Assembly: GCA_035556555.1 (NCBI GenBank)
Contig: DATMES010000024.1
Coordinates: 124,001-188,000 of the forward strand
DNA: 64,000 nt
Reading direction: 5' to 3'
Source: Frankiaceae bacterium
Lineage (GTDB): Bacteria > Actinomycetota > Actinomycetes > BP-191
Below are positions 25,257-32,884 of the stretch, piece after piece (position 1 is the first letter of the stretch; each line of letters opens with the position of its first letter). The notes below the pieces were generated by a model, which was not told the origin of the DNA, made no database searches, and worked only from the letters and a program-made list of their open reading frames with translations. Position numbers and translations under genes: made by a program.

Positions 25257-25311
25257 CCTGGTCGTTCCTTGCAGCTCGGGCGCCGGCCTCGCGCGTGGTG
25301 GTCTTCAGAGA
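25257..25311. repeat. Second copy of an approx. 50-bp dispersed repeat
   Basis: Aligns with 4876-4928: shared blocks CCTTGCA, GGCGCCGG, GCGTGG and TCTTC in the same order and spacing. It sits in the 25093-25330 gap between the pilin start and the response-regulator stop. Origin unknown. Confidence 0.5.
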
Positions 25312-25330
25312 ACGGGTCGGGGCCGCCCGG

Positions 25331-25972
25331 CTAGCGCGACCCAGGATCGCGGATCATGCCCGCGCGCATCGCCGTCATGAGGGCCTGCGCGCGGTTGGCG
25401 GCGCCGAGCTTCTCGTAGAGCTTCGAGACGTGCGTCTTGGCCGTGGACTCGCTGATGTACAGCTGCTTCGCGATCGCCGGGATCGCGAGCCCGTCGCTGA
25501 GGAGCTGGAGGATCTCGCGTTCGCGCTCGGTGAGCCGCGGCCCCTGCGGGTCGAGCCGCCGCCGCATCGCGCCGGCCAGGTCGGCGGCGCTGAAGTTGGC
25601 GGGCGCCGCGGCGGCGTGCCGCGCGGCGTTGACGACCTCCTCGGCGGGCGCGCTCTTCGCGACGAACGACGACGCCCCCGACTCGAGCGCGTCGAACATC
25701 TGCTGGTCGCCGGCGTACATCGTCAGCACGACGATGCCGACGTCGGGCCTGCGCGCGCGGATCTTCTTCGTGGCGTCGAGCCCCGAGCCGTCGGGGAGGC
25801 GTACGTCCATGACGACGACGTCGGGGGAGTGCTCGGCGTCGAGCGCCACGGCTTCGGCGACCGACCCCGCCTCGGCCACCACCTCGAACGTCTCGTCGCG
25901 CTCGAACGCGCGCCGCAGCCCGTCGCGGATCAGCGCGTGGTCGTCGCAGAGCAGGACTCTCGTCTTCGTCAC
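25331..25972 (-). CDS. NarL/LuxR-family response regulator
   Basis: 213 aa. The receiver domain has the acidic pair (LLCDDHALIRDG), phospho-acceptor Asp in VVVMDVRLPDGSG, Thr in VVLTMYAG and the Lys in FVAKSAPAEE. A LuxR-type helix-turn-helix follows (LTEREREILQLLSDGLAIPAIAKQLYISESTAKTHVSKLYEKLG). Pairs with the histidine kinase by a 4-base ATGA overlap. Position between the pilins and the Tad operon suggests control of piliation, which is inference only. Confidence 0.93.
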   Translation of the reverse strand: MTKTRVLLCDDHALIRDGLRRAFERDETFEVVAEAGSVAEAVALDAEHSPDVVVMDVRLPDGSGLDATKKIRARRPDVGIVVLTMYAGDQQMFDALESGASSFVAKSAPAEEVVNAARHAAAAPANFSAADLAGAMRRRLDPQGPRLTEREREILQLLSDGLAIPAIAKQLYISESTAKTHVSKLYEKLGAANRAQALMTAMRAGMIRDPGSR

Positions 25973-27567
25973 CCGGCTGCTCCTCCGACCTCGACCTCGA
26001 CGCGTGTTCCCTGGGGTTGACGGCTCGTGACGCGCAACGTCGCGCCGAGCCGGTCCGCGCGTTCCTTCATGATGTCCAGCCCGAAGCCGCGGCGCCCCGC
26101 GGCGTCGATCCCCTGGCCGTCGTCCTCGACCCGCAGCAGCACGTGCGGCGGGTCGACGTTCAGGGTGATCCAGAGGTTACGTGCCTTCGAGTGCTTGCGC
26201 GCGTTGCTGACCGCCTCCTGCGCGATCCGCAGCAGCTCGGCCTCGGCGTCGGCGGGGAGCCGCGCGGGGTCCTCGGACAGCGAGAGGTGTACGGCGATGC
26301 CCGCGGCGCCGGCGACGGAGCGTACGTACTCGCCGAGCGCCGCCCCCAGGCCGCCCGGCTCGGGTGCCGTACGCAGCGTGAAGATCGACAGCCGCAGCTC
26401 GCTGATGATGCGCGTGACGTGGTCGCGGGTGCGGCGTACGGTCTCCCGCGCCGTCGGCCGCTTGGCGTCCATGTCGGCGCCAAGTGCGTCGAGCTCGTAG
26501 CCGACGTAGACCAGCTCCTGGGCGATGCCGTCGTGGATCTCGCGCGCGACGCGCTGGCGTTCCTCGACGGTGGCGATGCGGCGGATCTCGTCGAACAGCA
26601 GCGCCGACTCCAGCCGCGGCGCCGCCGCGATGGCAAGCCTGCCGATGCCGTTGACCACGCCGGGGGGGAACGCGTTCTCCGCGGCCGCCTCCAGCACGAG
26701 CAGCCCCGTGCACCCCTCCTCCGCGGGGATCGGCACGACGACGAGCGACGTGAGGCCGGTGCGTACCTGCCTGCCCGTCTCGCGGACGGCGCAGCCGCTC
26801 TGCCACGCGTGCGCGATGTGGCCCTCGCCGCTGACGCGCGTGTCGTGGTCGAGGCGCTCGGCGCCGCGGACGACCAGCGGCGTCAGCCGGTCGCCCGACG
26901 TCGGCAGCAGCACCGCCCCCCGGTCGAACGCCGTCACCTCCGCGCACTCGTCGAGCAGCGTCTCCGCGGCGCTCACCGGGTCGAGGCTGCCGGGCAACCG
27001 TCGCGCCATCCCGCTCAGCTCCCCGAGCAGCCTGGACACCTGCGCGTACCGCGTCGCGGGGTTCTCGGAGCCGGCCAGCACGCGCGCCCACGCGGCGACC
27101 AGCCCGAACATGACCGCGAGCGCGACCCACTGGGTCGCGGAGATGACGTAGGCGCGCCGGTCGTCACGGATCGCGTCCAGCGGCAGCGCCGCGACGAGCA
27201 GCGCCGCCGACACCGCGCCGCCGACCGCGACCAGCCGCGCGCCGCCGCGGAAGCCGATGCCGAACAGCGGCCCGAGCAGGTACGGCAGCATCGCGCTCCG
27301 CGCGCCGCCCGTCACCGGGATGGACGCGGCCGCGATGAGCAGCTCCATGCAGACGGCCCAGCGCCAGAGCCAGCCGGTGTTGCGCTGCGACACCGCGAGA
27401 CCCGCGAGCGCGGCGGTCGGCAGCAGCCAGGCGAGCGTACGTCCCGGATAGTCCGACACCGTGGCCAGCAGCGTCGCGACGACGACGACGAGCAGGCGTA
27501 CGGCGCCGACCGTCAGCTGGGCGCGGCGGGCCACCGGGTCGCGCAGCACGATCGTCTCGCGGGGCAC
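25969..27567 (-). CDS. Membrane sensor histidine kinase with GAF domain (NarL-type partner)
   Basis: 532 aa from GTG 27567. About five to six N-terminal helices (to about residue 165), a GAF-like domain about 185-325 (LLDECAEVTAFDRGAVLLPTSG...), then HisKA_3 with the phospho-His in ERQRVAREIHDGIAQELVYVGYELDAL, and an HATPase_c domain with N-box LRIAQEAVSNARKHSKA and G-box VEDDGQGIDAAGRRGFGLDIMKERA. Signal unknown. Diverges from the DnaB-like ATPase gene. Confidence 0.92.
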   Translation of the reverse strand: MPRETIVLRDPVARRAQLTVGAVRLLVVVVATLLATVSDYPGRTLAWLLPTAALAGLAVSQRNTGWLWRWAVCMELLIAAASIPVTGGARSAMLPYLLGPLFGIGFRGGARLVAVGGAVSAALLVAALPLDAIRDDRRAYVISATQWVALAVMFGLVAAWARVLAGSENPATRYAQVSRLLGELSGMARRLPGSLDPVSAAETLLDECAEVTAFDRGAVLLPTSGDRLTPLVVRGAERLDHDTRVSGEGHIAHAWQSGCAVRETGRQVRTGLTSLVVVPIPAEEGCTGLLVLEAAAENAFPPGVVNGIGRLAIAAAPRLESALLFDEIRRIATVEERQRVAREIHDGIAQELVYVGYELDALGADMDAKRPTARETVRRTRDHVTRIISELRLSIFTLRTAPEPGGLGAALGEYVRSVAGAAGIAVHLSLSEDPARLPADAEAELLRIAQEAVSNARKHSKARNLWITLNVDPPHVLLRVEDDGQGIDAAGRRGFGLDIMKERADRLGATLRVTSRQPQGTRVEVEVGGAAG

Positions 27568-27646
27568 GTACGGACCGTTTCACGCCGCCCGTACGCGGGC
27601 AACGAAAGCGGCCCGCGGCGCGCCGGAGAGTGGCATCCTCGGGACC

Positions 27647-28648
27647 ATGAAGAAGGAGCCGGTGGTCTCGCTGCGTGACGTCCTCGACCGTGCCGACGCC
27701 GCCGCGCGGCGCGGCGAGTCCGCCGGGGCCGCGATCTACCCCACGGGGTTCCACCCGCTCGACTCGTACCTCGGCGGCGGCCTCCGCTCCGGCGAGCTGA
27801 CGCTGCTCGGCGGGCCGCAGGGCCTCGGCAAGACGACGATGGCGCTGCAGGTGGCGCGCAACGTCGCCGCGTCCGGGTGCGACGTCGTGTACTTCTCGTT
27901 CGAGCACGACGAGGTGTCGCTGCTGACGCGGCTCGTCGCCCTCGAGGCCGGCCTGCGCGACGGCACCGCGGCCGTGACGCTGCGGCAGGTACGCCAGGCC
28001 GTCGACGCCACCGCCGACTCGCCGTCGGGGCTCGCGGGCCGGCTCGAGGGCCTCGGCGGCGGCTCCGACGCCGTGAAGGCCGTGGGGGAGTATGCCGAGC
28101 GGATCGTCGTGCACCGCTCCGACGGGCGGCGTACGTCGGCCGACGTCGTACGCTCCGTCGTCGCCGGCTTCGTCAAGGCCGACCGCCAGCCGCTCGTCGT
28201 CGTCGACTACATCCAGAAGGTCGCCGTCGAGCGCGACCTGCCCAACGAGGACGAGCGCACCACCGTCGTCGTGGAGGCGTTGAAGGACCTCGCCCTGGAG
28301 TACGGCGTACCCGTGCTCGCCATCGTCGCCGCCGACAAGGCCGGTCTCGCGAAGACCGGGCGGCTGCGGATCTTCGACCTGCGCGGCTCGTCGGCGCTGG
28401 CGTACGAGGCCGACGTCGTGCTCATGCTCAACGACAAGTACGACGTCGTCGCGCGCCACCACCTCGTCTACGACGTCGCCAACGCCGAGCGCTTCCGCGG
28501 CTGGGTCGTGGTGTCGCTGGAGAAGAACCGTTCCGGCCTCGACCGCATCGACCTGGAGTTCCGCAAGGTCTTCGAGCAGGGCCGCTTCGACACCGAGGGC
28601 AACGCCGTGGCGGAGCAGCTCACCGACGACCGCGTCTTCGTGGAGTAG
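27647..28648 (+). CDS. Stand-alone DnaB-C/RecA-like ATPase
   Basis: 333 aa from ATG 27647. Walker A LLGGPQGLGKTTMALQVARN, catalytic Glu region VVYFSFEHDEVSLLTRL, Walker B PLVVVDYIQKVAVERD and a Q/His-rich switch (LAIVAADKAGLAKTGRLRIFDLRGSSALAYEADVVLML) match the C-terminal helicase domain of DnaB. The DnaB N-terminal primase-binding domain is absent. It is not the replicative helicase (about 450 aa, normally elsewhere). Position between a two-component system and the Tad operon is unusual. Role unknown; KaiC/RadA-type regulatory ATPases are alternatives. Confidence 0.78.
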   Translation: MKKEPVVSLRDVLDRADAAARRGESAGAAIYPTGFHPLDSYLGGGLRSGELTLLGGPQGLGKTTMALQVARNVAASGCDVVYFSFEHDEVSLLTRLVALEAGLRDGTAAVTLRQVRQAVDATADSPSGLAGRLEGLGGGSDAVKAVGEYAERIVVHRSDGRRTSADVVRSVVAGFVKADRQPLVVVDYIQKVAVERDLPNEDERTTVVVEALKDLALEYGVPVLAIVAADKAGLAKTGRLRIFDLRGSSALAYEADVVLMLNDKYDVVARHHLVYDVANAERFRGWVVVSLEKNRSGLDRIDLEFRKVFEQGRFDTEGNAVAEQLTDDRVFVE

Positions 28649-28703
28649 CCCGGCTCGAGATTCCCGTGCGCTCGCGCGCGCAGGGGCGCTATCAGTCGCG
28701 GTG

Positions 28704-28815
28704 GCGTCGCGAACTTGCAATGCGGCCGAGCACGCGAGGAGCGCCCCGGCATCCCACGTTGCGTGTCGTGCGCTGCGCTGCGTCGCGAACTTCCAGTGCG
28801 GTCGCGCACGCGAGG
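28704..28815. repeat. Two direct repeats of 36 bp, 76 bp apart
   Basis: GCGTCGCGAACTTGCAATGC... at 28704-28739 and GCGTCGCGAACTTCCAGTGC... at 28780-28815 match at 32 of 36 positions, ending in GCACGCGAGG. They occupy the 28649-28856 gap between two convergent genes. The GCGAACxTTGCA core recalls the dispersed repeat at 4876 and 25257. No terminator-like hairpin is obvious here. Confidence 0.6.
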
Positions 28816-28856
28816 GGGTCGGGTGGCACCGGAAGGTGCGCTAGGCCGGGCCGCCC

Positions 28857-29930
28857 CTACTCCTCCACGTCCGTGAACGGCGCCAGTGCGCGCGCCACCG
28901 CCCGCAGCGCCAGCGCGTCGGTCAGCATCGGGTTCGCCTCGCCCGCGACCGACACCGCCGTCGCGAGCGCCGCCCCGTCGAACGCCTCTCCCTCGCGCGC
29001 CGCCACGAACACCCCGCGCACCGCCGGCACCGGCACGGCCAGCACGCGCGCCCACGACGCGAGCGGCGCGCCGATGAGCTCGTCGCGCGCGCCGTCCGAG
29101 TCGTCGACGACGACACCCTCGCCGTGCTCGACGACGGTCGAGACGAGCCAGTGGTCGGCACCGAGCCGCAGGCGGTGCTCCAACGGCCGCAGCCCCACGC
29201 CGCCCGCGACGCGCCACTCCGCGCCGTCGGGCAGCAGCAGCGCGGCGGCCTCGGCGCCGGTGCGCTCGGCCAGCTCCGCGACGACGACCTCGGCGGTCTC
29301 GCGTACGTCGCTGCGCTCGCTCGCCCACGCCAGCACCGACTCGGCGAACTCGCCGATCGGCACCGAAGGCACTTCCGGGTCCGCCGCCACGAGGGGCTCG
29401 ACCGGGGACGGTGGCGGCTCCTCCGCCACCCGCACCCGCGGCAGCGGGCTCGACTCGTCCGGCGTCAGCGTCCCCGAGTCGCTGATCGCCAGCCCGACGC
29501 TCGCGGCGACCTTGGACAGCAGCTCGTTCTCGTTCGACGGGGGAGGGGGTACGTCGAGCGGTCCCGCCGCGAGCAGCTCGTCGAGCGCCGCGGTGAGCAG
29601 CCCCAGCGAGATCGGCAGCGGCAGCACGCGCGCCGCGCCGCCCACGTGCGCCGCCGTGGCGTCCCAGCCCGGGGTGTCGTTGGAGACGAGCAGCACGGGC
29701 ACGCCGAGGCCCTCGGAACGCAGCCGCTGCACCGCCGCCTCCGCCGCGACCGCGTCGGAGAGCTCGAGCACGAGGGCGTCGGCCCAGCGCGCGTTGCCCA
29801 TCCACTCGCCGTACTTGTCGGGGCGTACGTCGGCCACGTCGTAGCCCTGGTGGATGAGCCCGACAGGCAGCGTCGCGTTGCGCGTGACGACGACGACCGA
29901 CGTCGCGGAACGCTCCTTCGGCGGCTGCAC
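28857..29930 (-). CDS. Receiver-like plus GAF-like protein of the Tad operon
   Basis: 357 aa from GTG 29930, abutting the tadC stop with no gap. Residues about 10-125 look like a pseudo-receiver (SVVVVTRNATLPVGLIHQGYDVADV, VPVLLVSNDTPGW) without a clear phospho-Asp. A Pro/Glu linker follows, then about 195-350 a GAF-like domain (WASERSDVRETAEVVVAELAERTGAEAAALLLPDGAEWRVAGGVGL). It may sense or localise for the pilus machine. I cannot name the family. Confidence 0.62.
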   Translation of the reverse strand: MQPPKERSATSVVVVTRNATLPVGLIHQGYDVADVRPDKYGEWMGNARWADALVLELSDAVAAEAAVQRLRSEGLGVPVLLVSNDTPGWDATAAHVGGAARVLPLPISLGLLTAALDELLAAGPLDVPPPPSNENELLSKVAASVGLAISDSGTLTPDESSPLPRVRVAEEPPPSPVEPLVAADPEVPSVPIGEFAESVLAWASERSDVRETAEVVVAELAERTGAEAAALLLPDGAEWRVAGGVGLRPLEHRLRLGADHWLVSTVVEHGEGVVVDDSDGARDELIGAPLASWARVLAVPVPAVRGVFVAAREGEAFDGAALATAVSVAGEANPMLTDALALRAVARALAPFTDVEE

Positions 29931-30869
29931 CTACAGGTCCGTGAAGTTACGGATGATGGTGATGCCGGCCGGGCCGATGACGACGACGAACAGCGCGGGC
30001 AGGATGCAGAAGATCAGCGGGAACAGGATCTTCACAGGCACCTTCTGCGCCTGCTCCTCGGCCCGCTGCATGCGCTTGATACGCATCTCGCGCGCCTGCA
30101 CGCGCAGGACGTTCGCGACGGGGATGCCGAAGACGTCGGCCTGGATCATCGCGGTGACGAAGTTGCGGAGGTCGGCGACGTTCGTGCGCTCGGTCAGCGC
30201 GCGGAACGCCTCCGCCCGCCCGAGGCCGATCTGCATCTCCTGGAGGACGCGGAAGAACTCGTCGGCGAGGGGCCCCTCCGTGTTGCGCGCGACCTGCGCG
30301 AGCGCCGCGTCGAAGCCGAGGCCGGCCTCCACGGAGATCGTGAGCAGGTCGAGCGCGTCGGGGAGCGTGCGCTGGATCTTCTCCGAGCGGTCGTACGCCA
30401 TCTGGTACAGGCCGAGGTCGGGCGCGAAGTACCCGGCGAGGCCGAGCACGACGGCGACGCCGATCGCGGTGAGCGGGCTCAGCCCGAGCAGCAACGGCAC
30501 CGCGAGACCGGTCACGCCGAGCCCGACGAGACCGAGGCCCTTGAACGCCAGCACGCGTTCCGGGTCCCACCGCGGCGGGCTGCCGGCCAGCTCGAGCTTG
30601 TGGCGGAGACGTTCGTTCTGCCCGCCGGGGGCGAGCCGCCGGCCCAGGCCCGCGAACCGGTGCAGCATCGGCCGTACGACGCGGTCGGCGAACGCCGGGT
30701 CCGCCTCCTTGCGCAGCGAGTCCGGTGCCGACTGCATCGCGCGGACGGCGGCCAGCGAACGGCCCACCTGGGCGCGTTCGGAGGTGACGACGCCGATGGT
30801 GCCGAGCGCCACGGTCAGCGCGGCGAACAGCGCCCCGAGGCCGAGGAGGAGGACGACGGAGTCGTTCAC
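29931..30869 (-). CDS. tadC: Tad pilus inner-membrane platform protein TadC
   Basis: 312 aa from GTG 30869, with GGAGGTG just upstream. Type II secretion F-domain: helices at the N-terminus, DALDLLTISVEAGLGFDAALAQVARNTEGPLADEFFRVLQEMQIG, TERTNVADLRNFVTAMIQAD, and C-terminal helices ILFPLIFCILPALFVVVIGPAGITII. It partners TadB to couple CpaF ATP hydrolysis to pilin extrusion. Third from the end of the operon. Confidence 0.92.
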   Translation of the reverse strand: MNDSVVLLLGLGALFAALTVALGTIGVVTSERAQVGRSLAAVRAMQSAPDSLRKEADPAFADRVVRPMLHRFAGLGRRLAPGGQNERLRHKLELAGSPPRWDPERVLAFKGLGLVGLGVTGLAVPLLLGLSPLTAIGVAVVLGLAGYFAPDLGLYQMAYDRSEKIQRTLPDALDLLTISVEAGLGFDAALAQVARNTEGPLADEFFRVLQEMQIGLGRAEAFRALTERTNVADLRNFVTAMIQADVFGIPVANVLRVQAREMRIKRMQRAEEQAQKVPVKILFPLIFCILPALFVVVIGPAGITIIRNFTDL

Positions 30870-30871
30870 GG

Positions 30872-32884
30872 CTACACCTCCACCCTGACGACCTTGCGCA
30901 TCCAGAAGATGCCCGCGATGAAGATCAGCGCGACCGTGACGAGCATGATGATGCCGATCGGGTCCGTGAACAGCGGCTTGATGTAGCGGGGCCGCACGAG
31001 GATCAGGTAGATCGCGAACAGCGGCGGCAGGCCGCCGAGCACCCACGCGGAGAGCCGGCCCTCGGCGGAGAGCACGCGGACCTGGCGGCGTACGCGCTCG
31101 CGCTCGCGCATCGTGTTGGCGACGGTGGTGAGGACCTCGGCGAGGTTGCCGCCGACCTCGCGCTGGATGCGGATCGCCATGACGATCCAGGCGAAGTCCC
31201 TGCTGTCCATGCGGGTCGCGATGCTCTCCATCGCGTCCTCGATCGGCACGCCGAGGCGGCTCTCGATGATGGCGCGGTTGAACTCCGTCGCGATCGGCTG
31301 CGCGCCCTCGCGGACGACCGCGTCGACGGCCTGGGGGAGCGAGTAGCCGGCCGACAGCGAGCCGGCGAGGAGCTGCAGCGTGTCGGGCACCTGGGCCATG
31401 AACGTCGCCGTCCGCCGCGACCCCTTGAACGACAGGAAGACGTACGGCCCCGCGAAGCCGAAGAAGAAGCCGAGCAGCGTCGGGACGATCCGTCCGCCCG
31501 AGAGCAGCAGGAGCAGCAGCGCGGCGCCGATCGTCACGGCGGCGTGGATGAGCAGCCACTCGGCGGGCTTCAGCGCGCTGCCCGCGCGTTCGAGCTTGCG
31601 GGCGAGGACGGACTCGAAGTCGCGCTGCCGTACGACGCGGTCGGCGAGGTCGACGGCCGAGCGCGCGACGCCGCTGTCGCCCAGAGCGGTCGACTCGCGC
31701 TCCTCGGCGGGGGCGCGGCCGGTCAGCGTGTAGAGCGAGAGCCTGCGGCGCATGCGGCCCGACCTGCGGTCCGGCGAGAACGTCCCCAGCGCGATGACGA
31801 ACACCACGAGTAGCGCCACGAAGAGGCCGCCGAGGGCGCCGTACAGCAGGCCCTTGCTCGTGAACGCCCCGCTGTCGACGTCGACCGCGCGCGGGCCGAC
31901 GGGCGCCTGGGTCGGGGGCAGGACGACGGTGTGCACGACCTCGTCGGTCAACGCCTCCGTGCCGGCCTGCGCGCGGACGGACACCGTCACCGCGCCGGTG
32001 ATGGACGCGGGGATGTCGGCGGTGACGACGAGCTGGCCCGAGATGGCGCGGGCGGCATCGCGGAACGCCGCGCCGATGTCGCCCGCGCGGTTGGCGCCGA
32101 CCGCGCGGCCGCCGCCGGCCGCGGCGATCTGGCGGAGCGCGCCCGCGGTGGTCTCCTCGGTCTTGAACGCGACGGTGTTGAGGGTGGCCTTCGCCTCGCC
32201 CGCCCGCTTGACGACGTCGGGGAGCTTCGCGGTGCTGCTCGTGTCGGCGCCGTCGGAGAGGACGAGCACGTTGCGCGTGCCGCTGGTGCCGACCTCGCGG
32301 AGACCGAGCAGGACTCCGTCGTACAGGGCGGTCTCGCCGGCCGGCTGCAGGCCGTTGATGGCCGCGCGCAGGCGGTTGCGGTCGCGCGTCGGCGGCACGC
32401 GGACGGTGGCCTTGTCGGCGAACGTCACGATGCCGACCTCGACATCGGCGGGCACCGCGCCGACGAACGCCAGCGCCGCGGCCTTGGCGCCGGTGATGCC
32501 CTCGCCGCGCATCGAGCCGCTCGTGTCGATGACCAGCTCGGCGGCGCGGCGTACGGTCGCCGCGGTCACGGGCTTGGCCTCGCTCGGGATCTGCTGGCCG
32601 TCGATCGTGACGGACACCGAGGCGGGGTCGAGCGTCACGCCGGCGGGCAGCGTGTCTGCGGAGAACACCAGCCGGAGCTGGCCCTTCTCCGACGTGATCT
32701 CGGTGATCCGGCCGGTCACCGCATGTGCGGCGGACGCGGGCAGCAGCGCCAGCGCCACCGCCGCGAGCGCCGCGCACACCACCGGCTTTCGTGATCTTGG
32801 CAACGTTCGTGCCACCCGGGCAGCAGGAACGTTGCCAAGATCACGAAGAACGGCGGCAGGGCGCCGCGGCACGCGCCCGGTCAT
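30872..32884 (-). CDS. tadB: TadB platform protein with N-terminal von Willebrand A domain
   Basis: 670 aa. ATG 32884 overlaps the cpaF stop (ATGA). The first about 33 residues are encoded by a palindromic element; then a signal-like helix CAALAAVALALLPASAAHA, a beta region, a VWA domain about 113-300 with the MIDAS motif VIDTSGSMRG and VLSDGADT, a membrane helix (LLYGALGGLFVALLVVFVIALG), and a type II secretion F domain about 485-660 (TLQLLAGSLSAGYSLPQAVDAVVREG). VWA plus TadB fusion puts a metal-dependent adhesion/assembly domain outside the platform. Adhesion or assembly sensing is inferred. Confidence 0.88.
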   Translation of the reverse strand: MTGRVPRRPAAVLRDLGNVPAARVARTLPRSRKPVVCAALAAVALALLPASAAHAVTGRITEITSEKGQLRLVFSADTLPAGVTLDPASVSVTIDGQQIPSEAKPVTAATVRRAAELVIDTSGSMRGEGITGAKAAALAFVGAVPADVEVGIVTFADKATVRVPPTRDRNRLRAAINGLQPAGETALYDGVLLGLREVGTSGTRNVLVLSDGADTSSTAKLPDVVKRAGEAKATLNTVAFKTEETTAGALRQIAAAGGGRAVGANRAGDIGAAFRDAARAISGQLVVTADIPASITGAVTVSVRAQAGTEALTDEVVHTVVLPPTQAPVGPRAVDVDSGAFTSKGLLYGALGGLFVALLVVFVIALGTFSPDRRSGRMRRRLSLYTLTGRAPAEERESTALGDSGVARSAVDLADRVVRQRDFESVLARKLERAGSALKPAEWLLIHAAVTIGAALLLLLLSGGRIVPTLLGFFFGFAGPYVFLSFKGSRRTATFMAQVPDTLQLLAGSLSAGYSLPQAVDAVVREGAQPIATEFNRAIIESRLGVPIEDAMESIATRMDSRDFAWIVMAIRIQREVGGNLAEVLTTVANTMRERERVRRQVRVLSAEGRLSAWVLGGLPPLFAIYLILVRPRYIKPLFTDPIGIIMLVTVALIFIAGIFWMRKVVRVEV
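32788..32847. repeat. Palindromic element A, copy 1: perfect 21-bp inverted repeat, inside tadB
   Basis: Arms 32788-32808 and 32827-32847 are exact reverse complements (core GTGATCTTGGCAACGTT), with an 18-bp GC-rich centre (GTGCCACCCGGGCAGCAG). A second copy lies at 59627-59686 with about 90% identity. This copy is in frame within the tadB ORF, between its coupled start and its signal-like helix, so it encodes residues about 13-32 (VLRDLGNVPAARVARTLPRS). Confidence 0.9.

Noticed and set aside
27647-28648. Replicative helicase DnaB.
   Set aside because: It lacks the N-terminal domain and linker (333 aa against about 450) and there is no replication context.
28704-28815. Short CRISPR or tandem array from the two 36-bp direct repeats.
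   Set aside because: Only two units with 4 mismatches and a 40-bp spacer, no third unit and no cas genes in the window.
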